Origin: Fibrisoma montanum
Lineage (GTDB): Bacteria; Bacteroidota; Bacteroidia; Cytophagales; Spirosomataceae
Reading direction: 5' to 3'
Assembly (NCBI RefSeq): GCF_003583365.1
Contig: NZ_QXED01000005.1
Location: forward strand, 62,001-126,000
Length of the DNA stretch: 64,000 nucleotides
In this document: in pieces, positions 9,094 to 14,838 of the stretch
Position numbering within the stretch: the stretch's first letter is position 1
Layout: every line of letters begins with the position of its first letter
The notes under the pieces: generated by a model
Told to the model about the DNA's origin: nothing
Database searches by the model: none
Seen by the model: only the letters and a program-made list of their open reading frames with translations
Position numbers and translations under genes: made by a program

Positions 9094-9168
9094 CGGGGTG
9101 TAGCGCAGTCCGGTTAGCGTACCTGGTTTGGGACCAGGTGGTCGCAGGTTCGAATCCTGCCACCCCGA
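9094..9168 (+). tRNA. tRNA-Pro (anticodon UGG)
   Basis: A 75-nt cloverleaf has acceptor arms CGGGGTG (9094-9100) and CACCCCG (9161-9167) with discriminator A. The anticodon stem-loop CCTGG-TTTGGGA-CCAGG carries TGG, and the T-loop is TTCGAAT. It starts 13 nt after tRNA-Ser and shares its promoter. CCA is not encoded. Confidence 0.97.
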
Positions 9169-9170
9169 CG

Positions 9171-9256
9171 ATAAAAAGGTTTACAGTTTTAAGGTTTACG
9201 GTTTTCAGTACAGTCACTGTAAACGTAGTAGCCAAAAACCGTAAACCTTTTTTATT
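9171..9256 (+). terminator. Imperfect long hairpin between tRNA-Pro and tRNA-Arg
   Basis: The arms are built from repeated GGTTTAC/GTAAACC words: AAAAAGGTTTAC on the left and GTAAACCTTTTTT on the right, with internal copies that allow alternative pairings. A T-run follows the right arm, so it could act as a terminator or RNA-processing site between the two tRNAs. tRNA-Arg begins two bases later, so read-through or a second promoter must supply that gene. Confidence 0.6.
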
Positions 9257-9292
9257 AGGTCCCGTAGCTCAGTTGGATAGAGCATCTGCCTT

Positions 9293-9886
9293 TAAGTGAG
9301 GAGCCATAAGAGGGGAAACCACTTATGGGATGTTGTCAAATTCGGTGAAGTCTTCTGACCTGGAGTGCCTGATTCGATGGCAATTTGCGCAAAGGAGTAC
9401 ACATTTATCTAATTCCTGTACGATTGTTTTCCACGATACCAGACGAAGTTTTGTCCAATCGTGGTCTTTCTGAGAAGGGGTTAGGTGGTGAAACTCAAAA
9501 ACGGAGTAGTGGCTGTCTGACAAGGATAAACGACAATCGTGACAGGCACCACCTTTGTAGGCAATCGCTTTACATTTTCGATCGATCCATCGCTGGATTG
9601 CTTTCCGATTAAAGCATTGTTTACAATAGCACATGACCCCCTGACTATGCGTCTTCGATGCATAGAAGTCGTGTAAGGGTTTGTGTATGCCGCACCGGGT
9701 GCATTTTTTCATTGGTGGGTCGACGGGTTAATGATAATACCGAGCCAAGTCTCCTGACGACAGGAGAAAGGTGTAGAGACTATACGGCAACCACCTACGT
9801 CTTGACAGATATGGTGAAGATATAGTCCAGACCACAAATGTACAGTTATAGTGTACTTGTGCAGCAGCGAAAGCTGTAGTGGTAAG
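9293..9886 (+). ncRNA. Group I intron (IC3-like self-splicing ribozyme), 594 nt
   Basis: The core elements can be paired by eye. P1: exon CCTT (9289-9292) with GAGG (9298-9301), giving the required U-G at the 5' splice site. P2: CCATAAG (9304-9310) with CTTATGG (9322-9328). P3: GTTGTC (9332-9337) with GGCAAC (9786-9791). P4: TTCGGT (9341-9346) with ACCGAG (9739-9744). P6: CTCCTG (9751-9756) with CAGGAG (9761-9766). P7: GACTATA (9778-9784) with TATAGTC (9831-9837). P8 base: CACC with GGTG. P9: GCAGCGAAAGCTG. The intron ends in G9886. The GAGCCAAG, GTAGAGACT and GCGAAAGCTG blocks resemble the cyanobacterial tRNA-Leu intron. An antisense endonuclease gene fills the P5 region. Confidence 0.93.
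9323..9712 (-). CDS. HNH homing endonuclease encoded antisense within the group I intron
   Basis: This 129-residue protein has two zinc-binding cysteine clusters, C4/C7 with C30/C33 and C57/C60 with C108/C111, and an HNH core: His75-His76 in FEFHHL, Asn110 and His112 in LCANCHRIRH. The architecture matches small HNH endonucleases found in phages and introns, which cut the intronless allele and promote homing. The gene is on the strand opposite to the tRNA, so it cannot be translated from the pre-tRNA and needs its own promoter. Its 3' codons run through the P2, P3 and P4 strands of the ribozyme. The frame is intact, so it may be active. Confidence 0.88.
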   Translation of the reverse strand: MKKCTRCGIHKPLHDFYASKTHSQGVMCYCKQCFNRKAIQRWIDRKCKAIAYKGGACHDCRLSLSDSHYSVFEFHHLTPSQKDHDWTKLRLVSWKTIVQELDKCVLLCANCHRIRHSRSEDFTEFDNIP

Positions 9887-9914
9887 CTAAGCAGACGGTC
9901 TTTGGTTCGAATCC

Positions 9915-9988
9915 AAACGGGATCACAATTTTACAATAGAGGCTAATCAGGATTAGAGCTAGAATTGCTCGAAATCAACTGATTAGCC
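9915..9988 (+). repeat. Direct repeat, left copy (att-like): tRNA-Arg 3' end plus terminator hairpin
   Basis: These 74 bp match 12645-12718 at 68 positions, and all six differences are transitions. The repeat covers the last 11 bp of tRNA-Arg and the hairpin GGCTAATCAG (9941-9950) / CTGATTAGCC (9979-9988), which is followed here by a T-run and serves as the terminator of the tRNA operon. Duplication of a tRNA 3' end is the usual trace of site-specific integration. Confidence 0.8.
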
Positions 9989-10098
9989 ATTTTTTGTTTA
10001 TCGTACTTAATCAAAATAAATACGGGAAAATAAACAAAATCCGTCCCCTCGTATTGATATTTATTGTCACTTGGTAGTGACCAAACCAAGTCAGACCA

Positions 10099-10197
10099 AT
10101 GAAAACCATTACCGACAAGTCCACCCAGGCCTTGTTGAAAGACGCCCAGTCAGACCGCCCCTCCCCACCAGTTCACCGGCATAGTGGATACGTTTAA
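10099..10197 (+). pseudogene. Short N-terminal gene fragment opposing the umuD remnant
   Basis: A plus-strand frame (MKTITDKSTQALLKDAQSDR...) has a normal-looking protein start but stops after 32 codons, in the region where the umuD frame loses similarity. It probably is the start of another gene cut at the same deletion junction. It could also be chance; I do not recognise a family. Confidence 0.3.
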
Positions 10198-10510
10198 CGG
10201 CATGGACACTGTTGAGCCAGACCACTACTATTTTGCCCTCAACCGGTTCGCGTGAGCAATCGACAACCAATACGTCGCCCCGCTCAATTCGGTCGCCAAT
10301 CATACTATCCGAGCCAACCCGAACAAAGTAAGTAGCCTCAGGATTGGTGATGCAAAGCTCGTTGAGGTCGCAAACCTTCTCAATGTAGTTATCAGTCGGG
10401 GAGGGGAACCCGGTCTGAACATAGTGGGCAAAAAAGGGAAACAGATAGCGTGTATGAGCCGTAGCCCTTACTATATTGTGTTTGCTAATTTGGTCGTCTA
10501 CCTCAATCAT
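10109..10510 (-). pseudogene. umuD-like S24 peptidase, C-terminus replaced
   Basis: Residues 1-110 match UmuD/S24 peptidases: FPSPTDNYIEKVCDLNEL at the cleavage-linked N-terminus, the catalytic serine in GSDSMIGDRIERGDVLVVD, and the lysine in HAVKRI. After that lysine the family should continue for about 30-40 residues; instead the frame runs into about 24 unrelated residues (AGELVGRGGLTGRLSTRPGW) that lie antisense to a small plus-strand ORF beginning at 10099. No umuC follows. I read this as a deletion junction near 10160-10180 that left a non-functional fragment. In intact form the protein would work in SOS mutagenesis. Confidence 0.65.
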
Positions 10511-10803
10511 ACCTCACTGGAAAGAATCAAGACCGCTATATTGTATTTTTATGATGTATGTTACAACTATATTATACTGAATTAAGTTTTACACAAACGA
10601 AGAAGGCATTCTATAATTTGGTTGATTATCCTATTCAAGATGAGAATTAGGAGTAATGAATACGGTAAGTCTTATTCAACGTAAGGTATTCCCTCGACCG
10701 ATCGTTTTCTGAACATACGAGGCTTGTAGGATTGGACCGCGTGGGCTACATTAGATGTAGGTTAACATATTCGCACTTATACAACATTTCTGAATACTGT
10801 TGA
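10511..10803. other. AT-rich intergenic region with a weak fourth element copy
   Basis: No gene of plausible length is visible in these 293 bp. On the minus strand at about 10539-10567 there is a weak match to the island's shared upstream element (TAACATA, then TACAATA), placed before the umuD remnant. A small palindrome CTACAT/ATGTAG lies at 10746-10760. The strong element copy at 10762-10786 is listed separately. Confidence 0.4.
10762..10786 (+). promoter_or_regulatory. Island upstream element, copy 1 (before the 10804 gene)
   Basis: A 25-bp sequence of the form TTAACATAT-N6-TTATACAACA ends 17 bp before the start codon at 10804. It is identical over all 25 bp to copy 2 at 11727-11751, in the same orientation relative to its gene. 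It may be a promoter, an operator or a recombination site. Confidence 0.65.
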
Positions 10804-11199
10804 ATGACTGAAATACTTGATTTCAGCTTTTACTTCTGCTATCAGTATCTACGTAAAGTTAAGAGTGCTGATCCGGTAAATAGTGCCCTTACTTTGATGA
10901 TGATTGTGCTATTGTGCGTACAAGTAGCATGTGTGAGCTTCGCTAAAAGAATACTTCATCTACCTGCTTTTCGAATAGACACATTCATTTTTGTCTTAAT
11001 GGGGTTAATCTTACAGGGCTTTATTTTTTATGGATTATTTAGCTATTTCATCAAAACAAAGAGGTATAAGAGATTAATAAAGGGTAGATACAAGCCTATT
11101 AATAGCCATTACGTGGTGGATTTTCTGATCATCCTTTTCCCATGCTGGCTCTTAATAGGCTTGTCAGCACTATTAAGATATTTTAGAATCAACTTCTAA
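10804..11199 (+). CDS. Small membrane protein, unknown function
   Basis: This 131-residue protein has three hydrophobic segments (about residues 29-46, 58-80 and 105-124) and basic loops (KTKRYKRLIKGRYK). I do not recognise a family. It is the only plus-strand gene of the AT-rich island. The 25-bp shared element lies directly upstream and a 98-bp palindrome directly downstream, which could terminate it. Base composition and codon use are AT-rich, unlike the chromosomal flanks, consistent with acquisition by transfer. Confidence 0.65.
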   Translation: MTEILDFSFYFCYQYLRKVKSADPVNSALTLMMIVLLCVQVACVSFAKRILHLPAFRIDTFIFVLMGLILQGFIFYGLFSYFIKTKRYKRLIKGRYKPINSHYVVDFLIILFPCWLLIGLSALLRYFRINF

Positions 11200-11233
11200 A
11201 CCAGAGCGACTAAATTCTTAATTTCTTCTCATA

Positions 11234-11332
11234 ACATAAGATGAGTTATAAAACGGGTCTGGGAAATGTACAAGATTCTGACTAGCAGCAATTTTGCACT
11301 TCTCCCAGACCCGTTGCATAACTAGACTTATG
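11234..11332. repeat. MITE-like palindrome (31-bp arms)
   Basis: The arms at about 11234-11264 and 11303-11333 are complementary over 31 bp with five mismatches; the inner 13 bp (AACGGGTCTGGGA and complement) are perfect. A 38-nt AT-rich loop separates them. It sits between two convergent genes, so it may be a bidirectional terminator, but the arm length and GC-rich core in AT-rich DNA look more like a miniature transposable element. Confidence 0.6.
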
Positions 11333-11368
11333 TAAAGGGACTTTACTCAGAAACTGTTGCTGCTCATT

Positions 11369-11716
11369 TCACAAGAAATATATCTTCATCACCTTAGTTG
11401 TCCCATTATAGACATGACCCTTCCAAGAGGAAACATGAAAAGGGACCCCCTTAGCGATGACATAAGGCTTGTCCATTTTCACTTCAGTGTTTAGGCAGCT
11501 GACTACAGTCTCACCATAAATCAGATTTTGAAGTTCATCGACTTCATCTACTTTGATAAATTCGATTGTGAAGGTTTCCGGCTGAGGTTGAGTAACAAGC
11601 TTTTCAATCGATATGTAATTTTCATTGACCTTACTCTCGTTTGTAAACTTGTCGTCAGGACTTCTAGAACAACCTAAAGCTGTAAAGAGACTCAAGATAA
11701 TAGCTAGTATTTTCAT
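11369..11716 (-). CDS. Putative lipoprotein, unknown function
   Basis: The 115-residue frame starts at the ATG at 11716, which gives a lipoprotein signal peptide: a basic start (MK), a hydrophobic stretch (ILAIILSLF) and the lipobox TALGC with cysteine 16. A longer frame from 11755 would bury this signal. The mature part is acidic to neutral with two cysteines' worth of redox potential unclear, and no recognised domain. Copy 2 of the shared element ends 10 bp upstream of the start. The overlapping end of the next upstream gene (stop at 11748) lies inside that element, so the two minus-strand genes are packed closely. Confidence 0.65.
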   Translation of the reverse strand: MKILAIILSLFTALGCSRSPDDKFTNESKVNENYISIEKLVTQPQPETFTIEFIKVDEVDELQNLIYGETVVSCLNTEVKMDKPYVIAKGVPFHVSSWKGHVYNGTTKVMKIYFL

Positions 11717-11726
11717 GGATGTTGAC

Positions 11727-11751
11727 TGTTGTATAAGTGCGAATATGTTAA
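11727..11751 (-). promoter_or_regulatory. Island upstream element, copy 2 (before the 11716 gene)
   Basis: On the minus strand this is the same 25-bp TTAACATAT-N6-TTATACAACA sequence as copy 1. It overlaps the last codon of the upstream gene and ends 10 bp before the start at 11716. Together with copy 1 it also forms a perfect 25-bp inverted repeat enclosing 990 bp. Confidence 0.65.
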
Positions 11752-12179
11752 GCAACTATTGTTTTTGTTAGTTGCCGACGTAAATCAATAACAGTACCGA
11801 TAACTATTGCAAGACTAACTAGACCCAATAGTAGCAGCAGCACATAGGGTTTGGTCAACTTACCATCTACCTGGACAGCTCTGTCTCGTGTTGGGTCATA
11901 ATGGACGAGGATACTATCTAATTTAGCCGTTTTTCTAAAATACTGGTTTGAAAACTCTAAAATATAGCTCTTACCCTGGTGGCTAACATAGACCTTGTTC
12001 GGATATCTGACGGTACCCCAGCCTTTGATTCTTTTCACTACAGGCATTTTAACCCGTGGGCTGTGTTGTTGAATGTAGGCTTGCTCGTCATAATCTTCAC
12101 TTAATTTATAGGTAATCCAAAGCAGTAAGATTCCTAAAAGAATCGAAAAAAGATAAATAGACCACTTCTTTAGCGACAT
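11748..12179 (-). CDS. Small two-helix membrane protein, DUF3592-like
   Basis: The 143-residue protein has one N-terminal membrane helix (residues 8-24), an extracytoplasmic beta-rich stretch (residues 45-100: GWGTVRYPNKVYVSHQGKSY, then VHYDPTRDRAVQV) and a second helix (residues 110-128). This arrangement, with a motif of the type hYDPxxP before the second helix, is reminiscent of DUF3592 proteins, but the match is weak. Copy 3 of the shared element lies 50 bp upstream. Function unknown; an immunity-like or envelope role is only a guess. Confidence 0.6.
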   Translation of the reverse strand: MSLKKWSIYLFSILLGILLLWITYKLSEDYDEQAYIQQHSPRVKMPVVKRIKGWGTVRYPNKVYVSHQGKSYILEFSNQYFRKTAKLDSILVHYDPTRDRAVQVDGKLTKPYVLLLLLGLVSLAIVIGTVIDLRRQLTKTIVA

Positions 12180-12229
12180 ATAGGGTACGAGTAGATAGTG
12201 CTATCACATCTTCGTCTTGGGTTGAAAAC

Positions 12230-12253
12230 TGTTGTATAATCTCTTATATGTTA
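12230..12253 (-). promoter_or_regulatory. Island upstream element, copy 3 (before the 12179 gene)
   Basis: The minus strand reads TAACATAT-N6-TTATACAACA, with the same spacing as copies 1 and 2 but a different six-base centre (AAGAGA instead of TCGCAC). It lies 50 bp upstream of the start at 12179. Conservation of the flanks but not the centre suggests two half-sites. Confidence 0.55.
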
Positions 12254-12401
12254 GCAATATACCAATGTAGCACTGGAATCTGTAACTTACAAAGCTTAAC
12301 GTCTGTCAAGTAGATCGAGCGTTATTTTGAACACTCACAGTATACACGTTCATGTAAGATACTGTGGCGGCAGGCCTACTTTGAGCTTCGCACATACAAC
12401 G

Positions 12402-12514
12402 AAAAAGGCCGGGGGAACCACCCACCCGGCCTATGTGAACCGAGGGAATCGCAGGGGCGACCCCGCACCCGCCCGGTTCTGACCAAACCAAGTTGCCCGC
12501 TAAGGCACTTGATT
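12402..12514 (-). ncRNA. Candidate structured small RNA with its own terminator
   Basis: Reading right to left, a -7 box TATCTTTG (12527-12520) is followed by three potential stems: AAGTGCC with GGCAACTT, GAACCG with CGGTTC enclosing GCGGGG/CCCCTGC, and a strong intrinsic terminator GGCCGGG/CCCCCGGCC followed by five U (12402-12406). The region is GC-rich inside an AT-rich island, and no convincing protein frame exists. A good -33 element is not seen. The class is unknown to me. Confidence 0.5.
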
Positions 12515-12644
12515 CAGGACAAAGATACACCCGGCAATGGGGCAACCGTCCCCCACGTAGCGAAAAGTTATTTCTATTTGGCAATCCGTCCCCTTGCTTG
12601 AAAAGTGAATGTAATAAGTTGATTATCAATTAGAAAAAAGCTTT

Positions 12645-12718
12645 AAATGGGATCGCAATTTTACAACAGAGGTTAATCAGGATTAGAGCTAGAATTGCTC
12701 AAAATCAACTGGTTAGCC
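12645..12718 (+). repeat. Direct repeat, right copy (att-like)
   Basis: This copy matches 9915-9988 at 68 of 74 positions. The hairpin arms GGTTAATCAG and CTGGTTAGCC still pair through G-U wobbles, and a T-rich stretch follows. The copy marks the probable outer end of the island; GC-rich chromosomal genes resume right after it. Confidence 0.75.
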
Positions 12719-12802
12719 TTTATTGTTTGGTGTAAGCGAGCCGTATAGAAACGACGACGTTACCAAGCTGTACTTGATGGATTACCCTTTTTGGCGGCTA
12801 CC

Positions 12803-13717
12803 TCAATTAAAAGAATGGCGAAATGCCAGCGGGGCAATGTTGGTCTTGCTCCTGAACAATTTGCTGAACGACTGGGGATGCCCAAACCCCAGCCTATACG
12901 CAATCTCGCTGACCGATAACGTAGTGGTAGACAGCATTTCTTTGGCTTTGTCAAGAAGCTTCTCGTGAATATGCTGCTGGGTGTTGAGCCCGGTCAGTGT
13001 TTTCAGCAGACTGCTCAGGTACGTAGGAGACAGGTTGAGCTGGTCGGCCATATACCCTACTGTGGGCGGCCCGGTTTTCAGCAGTTCGTCACTGACCAGA
13101 TAAGCCTCCAGTACTTCCTCGAAGCGGTCCAGCAATTTGTGGTTGGTGATCCGGCGGGTGATGAACTGCCGCTGGTAAAACCGGTCGGCATAATTGAGCA
13201 GCACGTCGAGCTGAGCGATGATGATGTTCTGGCTGAACTTGTCGATGGGTGCCTGGTATTCCCGCTGAATCTGCTGGATAAGGCCAACGATTGTTGACTC
13301 TTCCGTTTCTGACAAAAACAGGGCCTCACGAACCGAATAGTCAAAATAGTCGTGCTGCCGAATCCCCTTGGCGAGGGGAGTATGCCATAAAAAGTCGGGG
13401 TGAATCATTAGCAGCCAACCCGTATGCTCGTGGGACTCATCAGCCGAAACAGTAAGTACCTGACCGGGCGCCAGAAAGACCATCACCCCTTCGTTGAAAT
13501 CGTACTCCTGCTGCCCATATTTCATCCGGCCATTGAAATTCCGTTTCAGCGCGATTGAATAAAAATTATTGACAAAGCTCTTCGTTCCGTCAGTTCGCCG
13601 TGGTCTGATGTCGTCGAACCGGACCACGCTAATGAGCGGGTGGGCTGGTTTTGGAAGACCGGCAAACTGATGATAGGCGGCTATGGTGTCGATTCGGTGA
13701 AGCGGCTCGGCTGGCAT
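12803..13717 (-). CDS. AraC-family transcriptional regulator
   Basis: The 304-residue protein has an N-terminal cupin-like sensor region (FNEGVMVFLAPGQVLTV) and a C-terminal AraC double helix-turn-helix (residues about 205-300): first helix pair in VGYMADQLNLSPTYLSSLLK, second in SVSEIAYRLGFGHPQSFSKLFR. The YxxGF-type signature is intact. It lies just upstream of, and on the same strand as, the NmrA-type reductase lies behind it in transcription order, so it may regulate that gene or itself. The ligand is unknown. It is the first chromosomal-type gene after the island. Confidence 0.9.
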   Translation of the reverse strand: MPAEPLHRIDTIAAYHQFAGLPKPAHPLISVVRFDDIRPRRTDGTKSFVNNFYSIALKRNFNGRMKYGQQEYDFNEGVMVFLAPGQVLTVSADESHEHTGWLLMIHPDFLWHTPLAKGIRQHDYFDYSVREALFLSETEESTIVGLIQQIQREYQAPIDKFSQNIIIAQLDVLLNYADRFYQRQFITRRITNHKLLDRFEEVLEAYLVSDELLKTGPPTVGYMADQLNLSPTYLSSLLKTLTGLNTQQHIHEKLLDKAKEMLSTTTLSVSEIAYRLGFGHPQSFSKLFRSKTNIAPLAFRHSFN

Positions 13718-13732
13718 ACGGCGACGGGTTTT

Positions 13733-13763
13733 TGGCTGGGTTTATTCTGGAGAAAACCCAGCC
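13733..13763. other. Hairpin between the reductase and AraC genes
   Basis: GGCTGGGTTT and AAACCCAGCC form a 10-bp stem with a loop of about 10 nt in the 54-bp gap between the reductase stop and the AraC start. No U-run follows in the direction of transcription, so it is more likely an RNA stabiliser or attenuator than a simple terminator. Confidence 0.4.
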
Positions 13764-13771
13764 AATAGGAA

Positions 13772-14635
13772 TTACAAATTATACAACGAAATCAACCCTT
13801 CTTTGAGTGCCGTTGGCTTTCGGCCCAGCAGCTTTTCCAGATCTGGGCTTATGCTGTCTTCCTGACCATTGGCAATGTCGGTGATGAACCCGGTGATTCG
13901 TCGGGCCGTGACCTCGGGTAAACCGCGTCGGATTAGCTGCTCCTCAAACATGCCCGGCTCCGCTGGGGTGTAAGTCACCGACTTGCCGGATAGATCGGTT
14001 AGGGCAGCGGCTACGTCATAAAAGGAGTAAGATGCGCTGCCGGTTAAGCGGTACGTCAGGTTGCCCGTATCATCCCTGAGCAGGGCCTTCGCAATGGCTT
14101 CTCCCATCTCGCTTCGCAGAGCCAGAGCAACCTTTCCCCGGCCGGCTGGTACGTGGATACCGTGCTCGAAAACGGATTCACCACCCACAAACTGGGGAAT
14201 GGCATCCATATACAGGATGTTTTGAAACAGCGTATAGGCCAGCCCACTTGCTTTGATGTAGTCTTCGGTCTGAAAGTGGCCTTTCATCAGCTGATTGACC
14301 AGTGTAGAAGGGTCTTTCAGCGCCCGGCTCGTGTAGGCAATCCGTTGAACCCTCGCATTTCGGGCAACATCCACGACGAGCTGATGTTGTCTAACCCGAT
14401 TTTCTTCGTCCGTACCCGCAATCAGGAGGACCGTCTTAATACCCTGCATGGCACTGTTGAGGGCATCTGGGTCATCATAGCTACCGACGCGTATGACCAC
14501 GCCCTGTTCGATCAGGCTGGTGGCTTTGGTTTCGTCCCGCACGAAGGCGGCAATCTGGTTGGCCGGTACGTCTTGCAGTAGCTGGTTGATGACTGCGGTA
14601 CCAAGTCGGCCGGTGGCTCCGGTTACTAATATCAT
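13772..14635 (-). CDS. NmrA-type NAD(P)H-binding oxidoreductase (quinone reductase-like SDR)
   Basis: This 287-residue atypical short-chain dehydrogenase begins with the nucleotide-binding motif VTGATGRLGTAV (GxxGxxG). Further features are ASFVRDE-like spacing in IAAFVRDETKA (discriminating NADPH) and TALLIAG-type strand in KTVLLIAGTDEE. The closest known class is the NAD(P)H:quinone oxidoreductase/NmrA group, including QOR2 of E. coli, which reduces quinones or acts as a redox sensor. It precedes the AraC regulator gene on the same strand; induction of reductase and regulator together is plausible but unproven. Confidence 0.88.
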   Translation of the reverse strand: MILVTGATGRLGTAVINQLLQDVPANQIAAFVRDETKATSLIEQGVVIRVGSYDDPDALNSAMQGIKTVLLIAGTDEENRVRQHQLVVDVARNARVQRIAYTSRALKDPSTLVNQLMKGHFQTEDYIKASGLAYTLFQNILYMDAIPQFVGGESVFEHGIHVPAGRGKVALALRSEMGEAIAKALLRDDTGNLTYRLTGSASYSFYDVAAALTDLSGKSVTYTPAEPGMFEEQLIRRGLPEVTARRITGFITDIANGQEDSISPDLEKLLGRKPTALKEGLISLYNL

Positions 14636-14782
14636 GACGGTGTTCTGCTTTGGTCAGGACAAAGGTCTTTCATAGCCGACACGGAGACGTAGCCAGATTA
14701 GTGGTTTTTGTAGCCAAATTAACGACCGGGCAGCTAGCCCATTGTCGAAGTATCCCTCAGAAGTCGGGATGAACGCAGCATC

Positions 14783-14813
14783 GCTCCCGGCAACCTCTTC
14801 TATTGCCGGGAGC
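14783..14813. other. Perfect 11-bp hairpin downstream of the pyruvyl-transferase-like gene
   Basis: GCTCCCGGCAA (14783-14793) pairs with TTGCCGGGAGC (14803-14813) around a 9-nt loop, 26 bp past the end of the last gene of the polysaccharide locus. There is no U-run on the minus strand; it may protect the mRNA 3' end. Confidence 0.5.
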
Positions 14814-14838
14814 TGATTCATGAATAAGGTGGAGCTAA

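Larger units (their letters stand above)
9258..9925 (+). tRNA. tRNA-Arg (anticodon UCU), split by a group I intron
   Basis: The 5' exon is 9258-9292 (35 nt) and the 3' exon 9887-9925 (39 nt). Joined, they form a normal 74-nt tRNA: acceptor GGTCCCG with CGGGATC, anticodon stem TCTGC/GCAGA, loop CTTCTAA with anticodon TCT, T-arm TTTGG-TTCGAAT-CCAAA and discriminator A. The break lies between U34 and C35, inside the anticodon, the same position as in the cyanobacterial tRNA-Leu(UAA) intron. Without splicing the tRNA cannot function. Its 3' end is also the edge of a direct repeat shared with 12645-12718. Confidence 0.95.
9915..12718. mobile_element. Probable decayed genomic island at tRNA-Arg, bounded by 74-bp direct repeats
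   Basis: The stretch between the two direct repeats is clearly more AT-rich than both flanks. It contains only orphan or broken genes: a C-terminally replaced umuD, three small hypothetical genes with a shared upstream element, a palindromic element and a candidate structured RNA. No integrase or recombination directionality factor is visible, so the element would be a remnant that moved by a lost or external integrase. The repeats diverge by about 8%, which argues for an old event. The island reading is inference; the repeat and the composition shift are direct observations. Confidence 0.6.

Noticed and set aside
9171-9256. The hairpin before tRNA-Arg considered as an intron or integration site
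   Set aside because: It is outside the tRNA structure and resembles the other two repeat-built hairpins, so it is treated as a terminator or processing element.
10762-11751. The 25-bp inverted pair considered as terminal repeats of an insertion sequence
   Set aside because: No transposase or target duplication lies between or beside them, and a third copy with a changed centre lies outside; a shared upstream element fits better.
10078-12493. 14-bp match TGACCAAACCAAGT at 10078-10091 and 12480-12493
   Set aside because: It is short, flanked by unrelated sequence and could be chance or part of the AT-rich island's repeats; I see no element boundary.
12306-12629. Minus-strand frame of 107 codons in the GC-rich block
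   Set aside because: The translation is low in hydrophobic pattern and Cys/Gly/Pro-rich, and it runs through a promoter-like box and a terminator hairpin; a structured RNA explains the region better.
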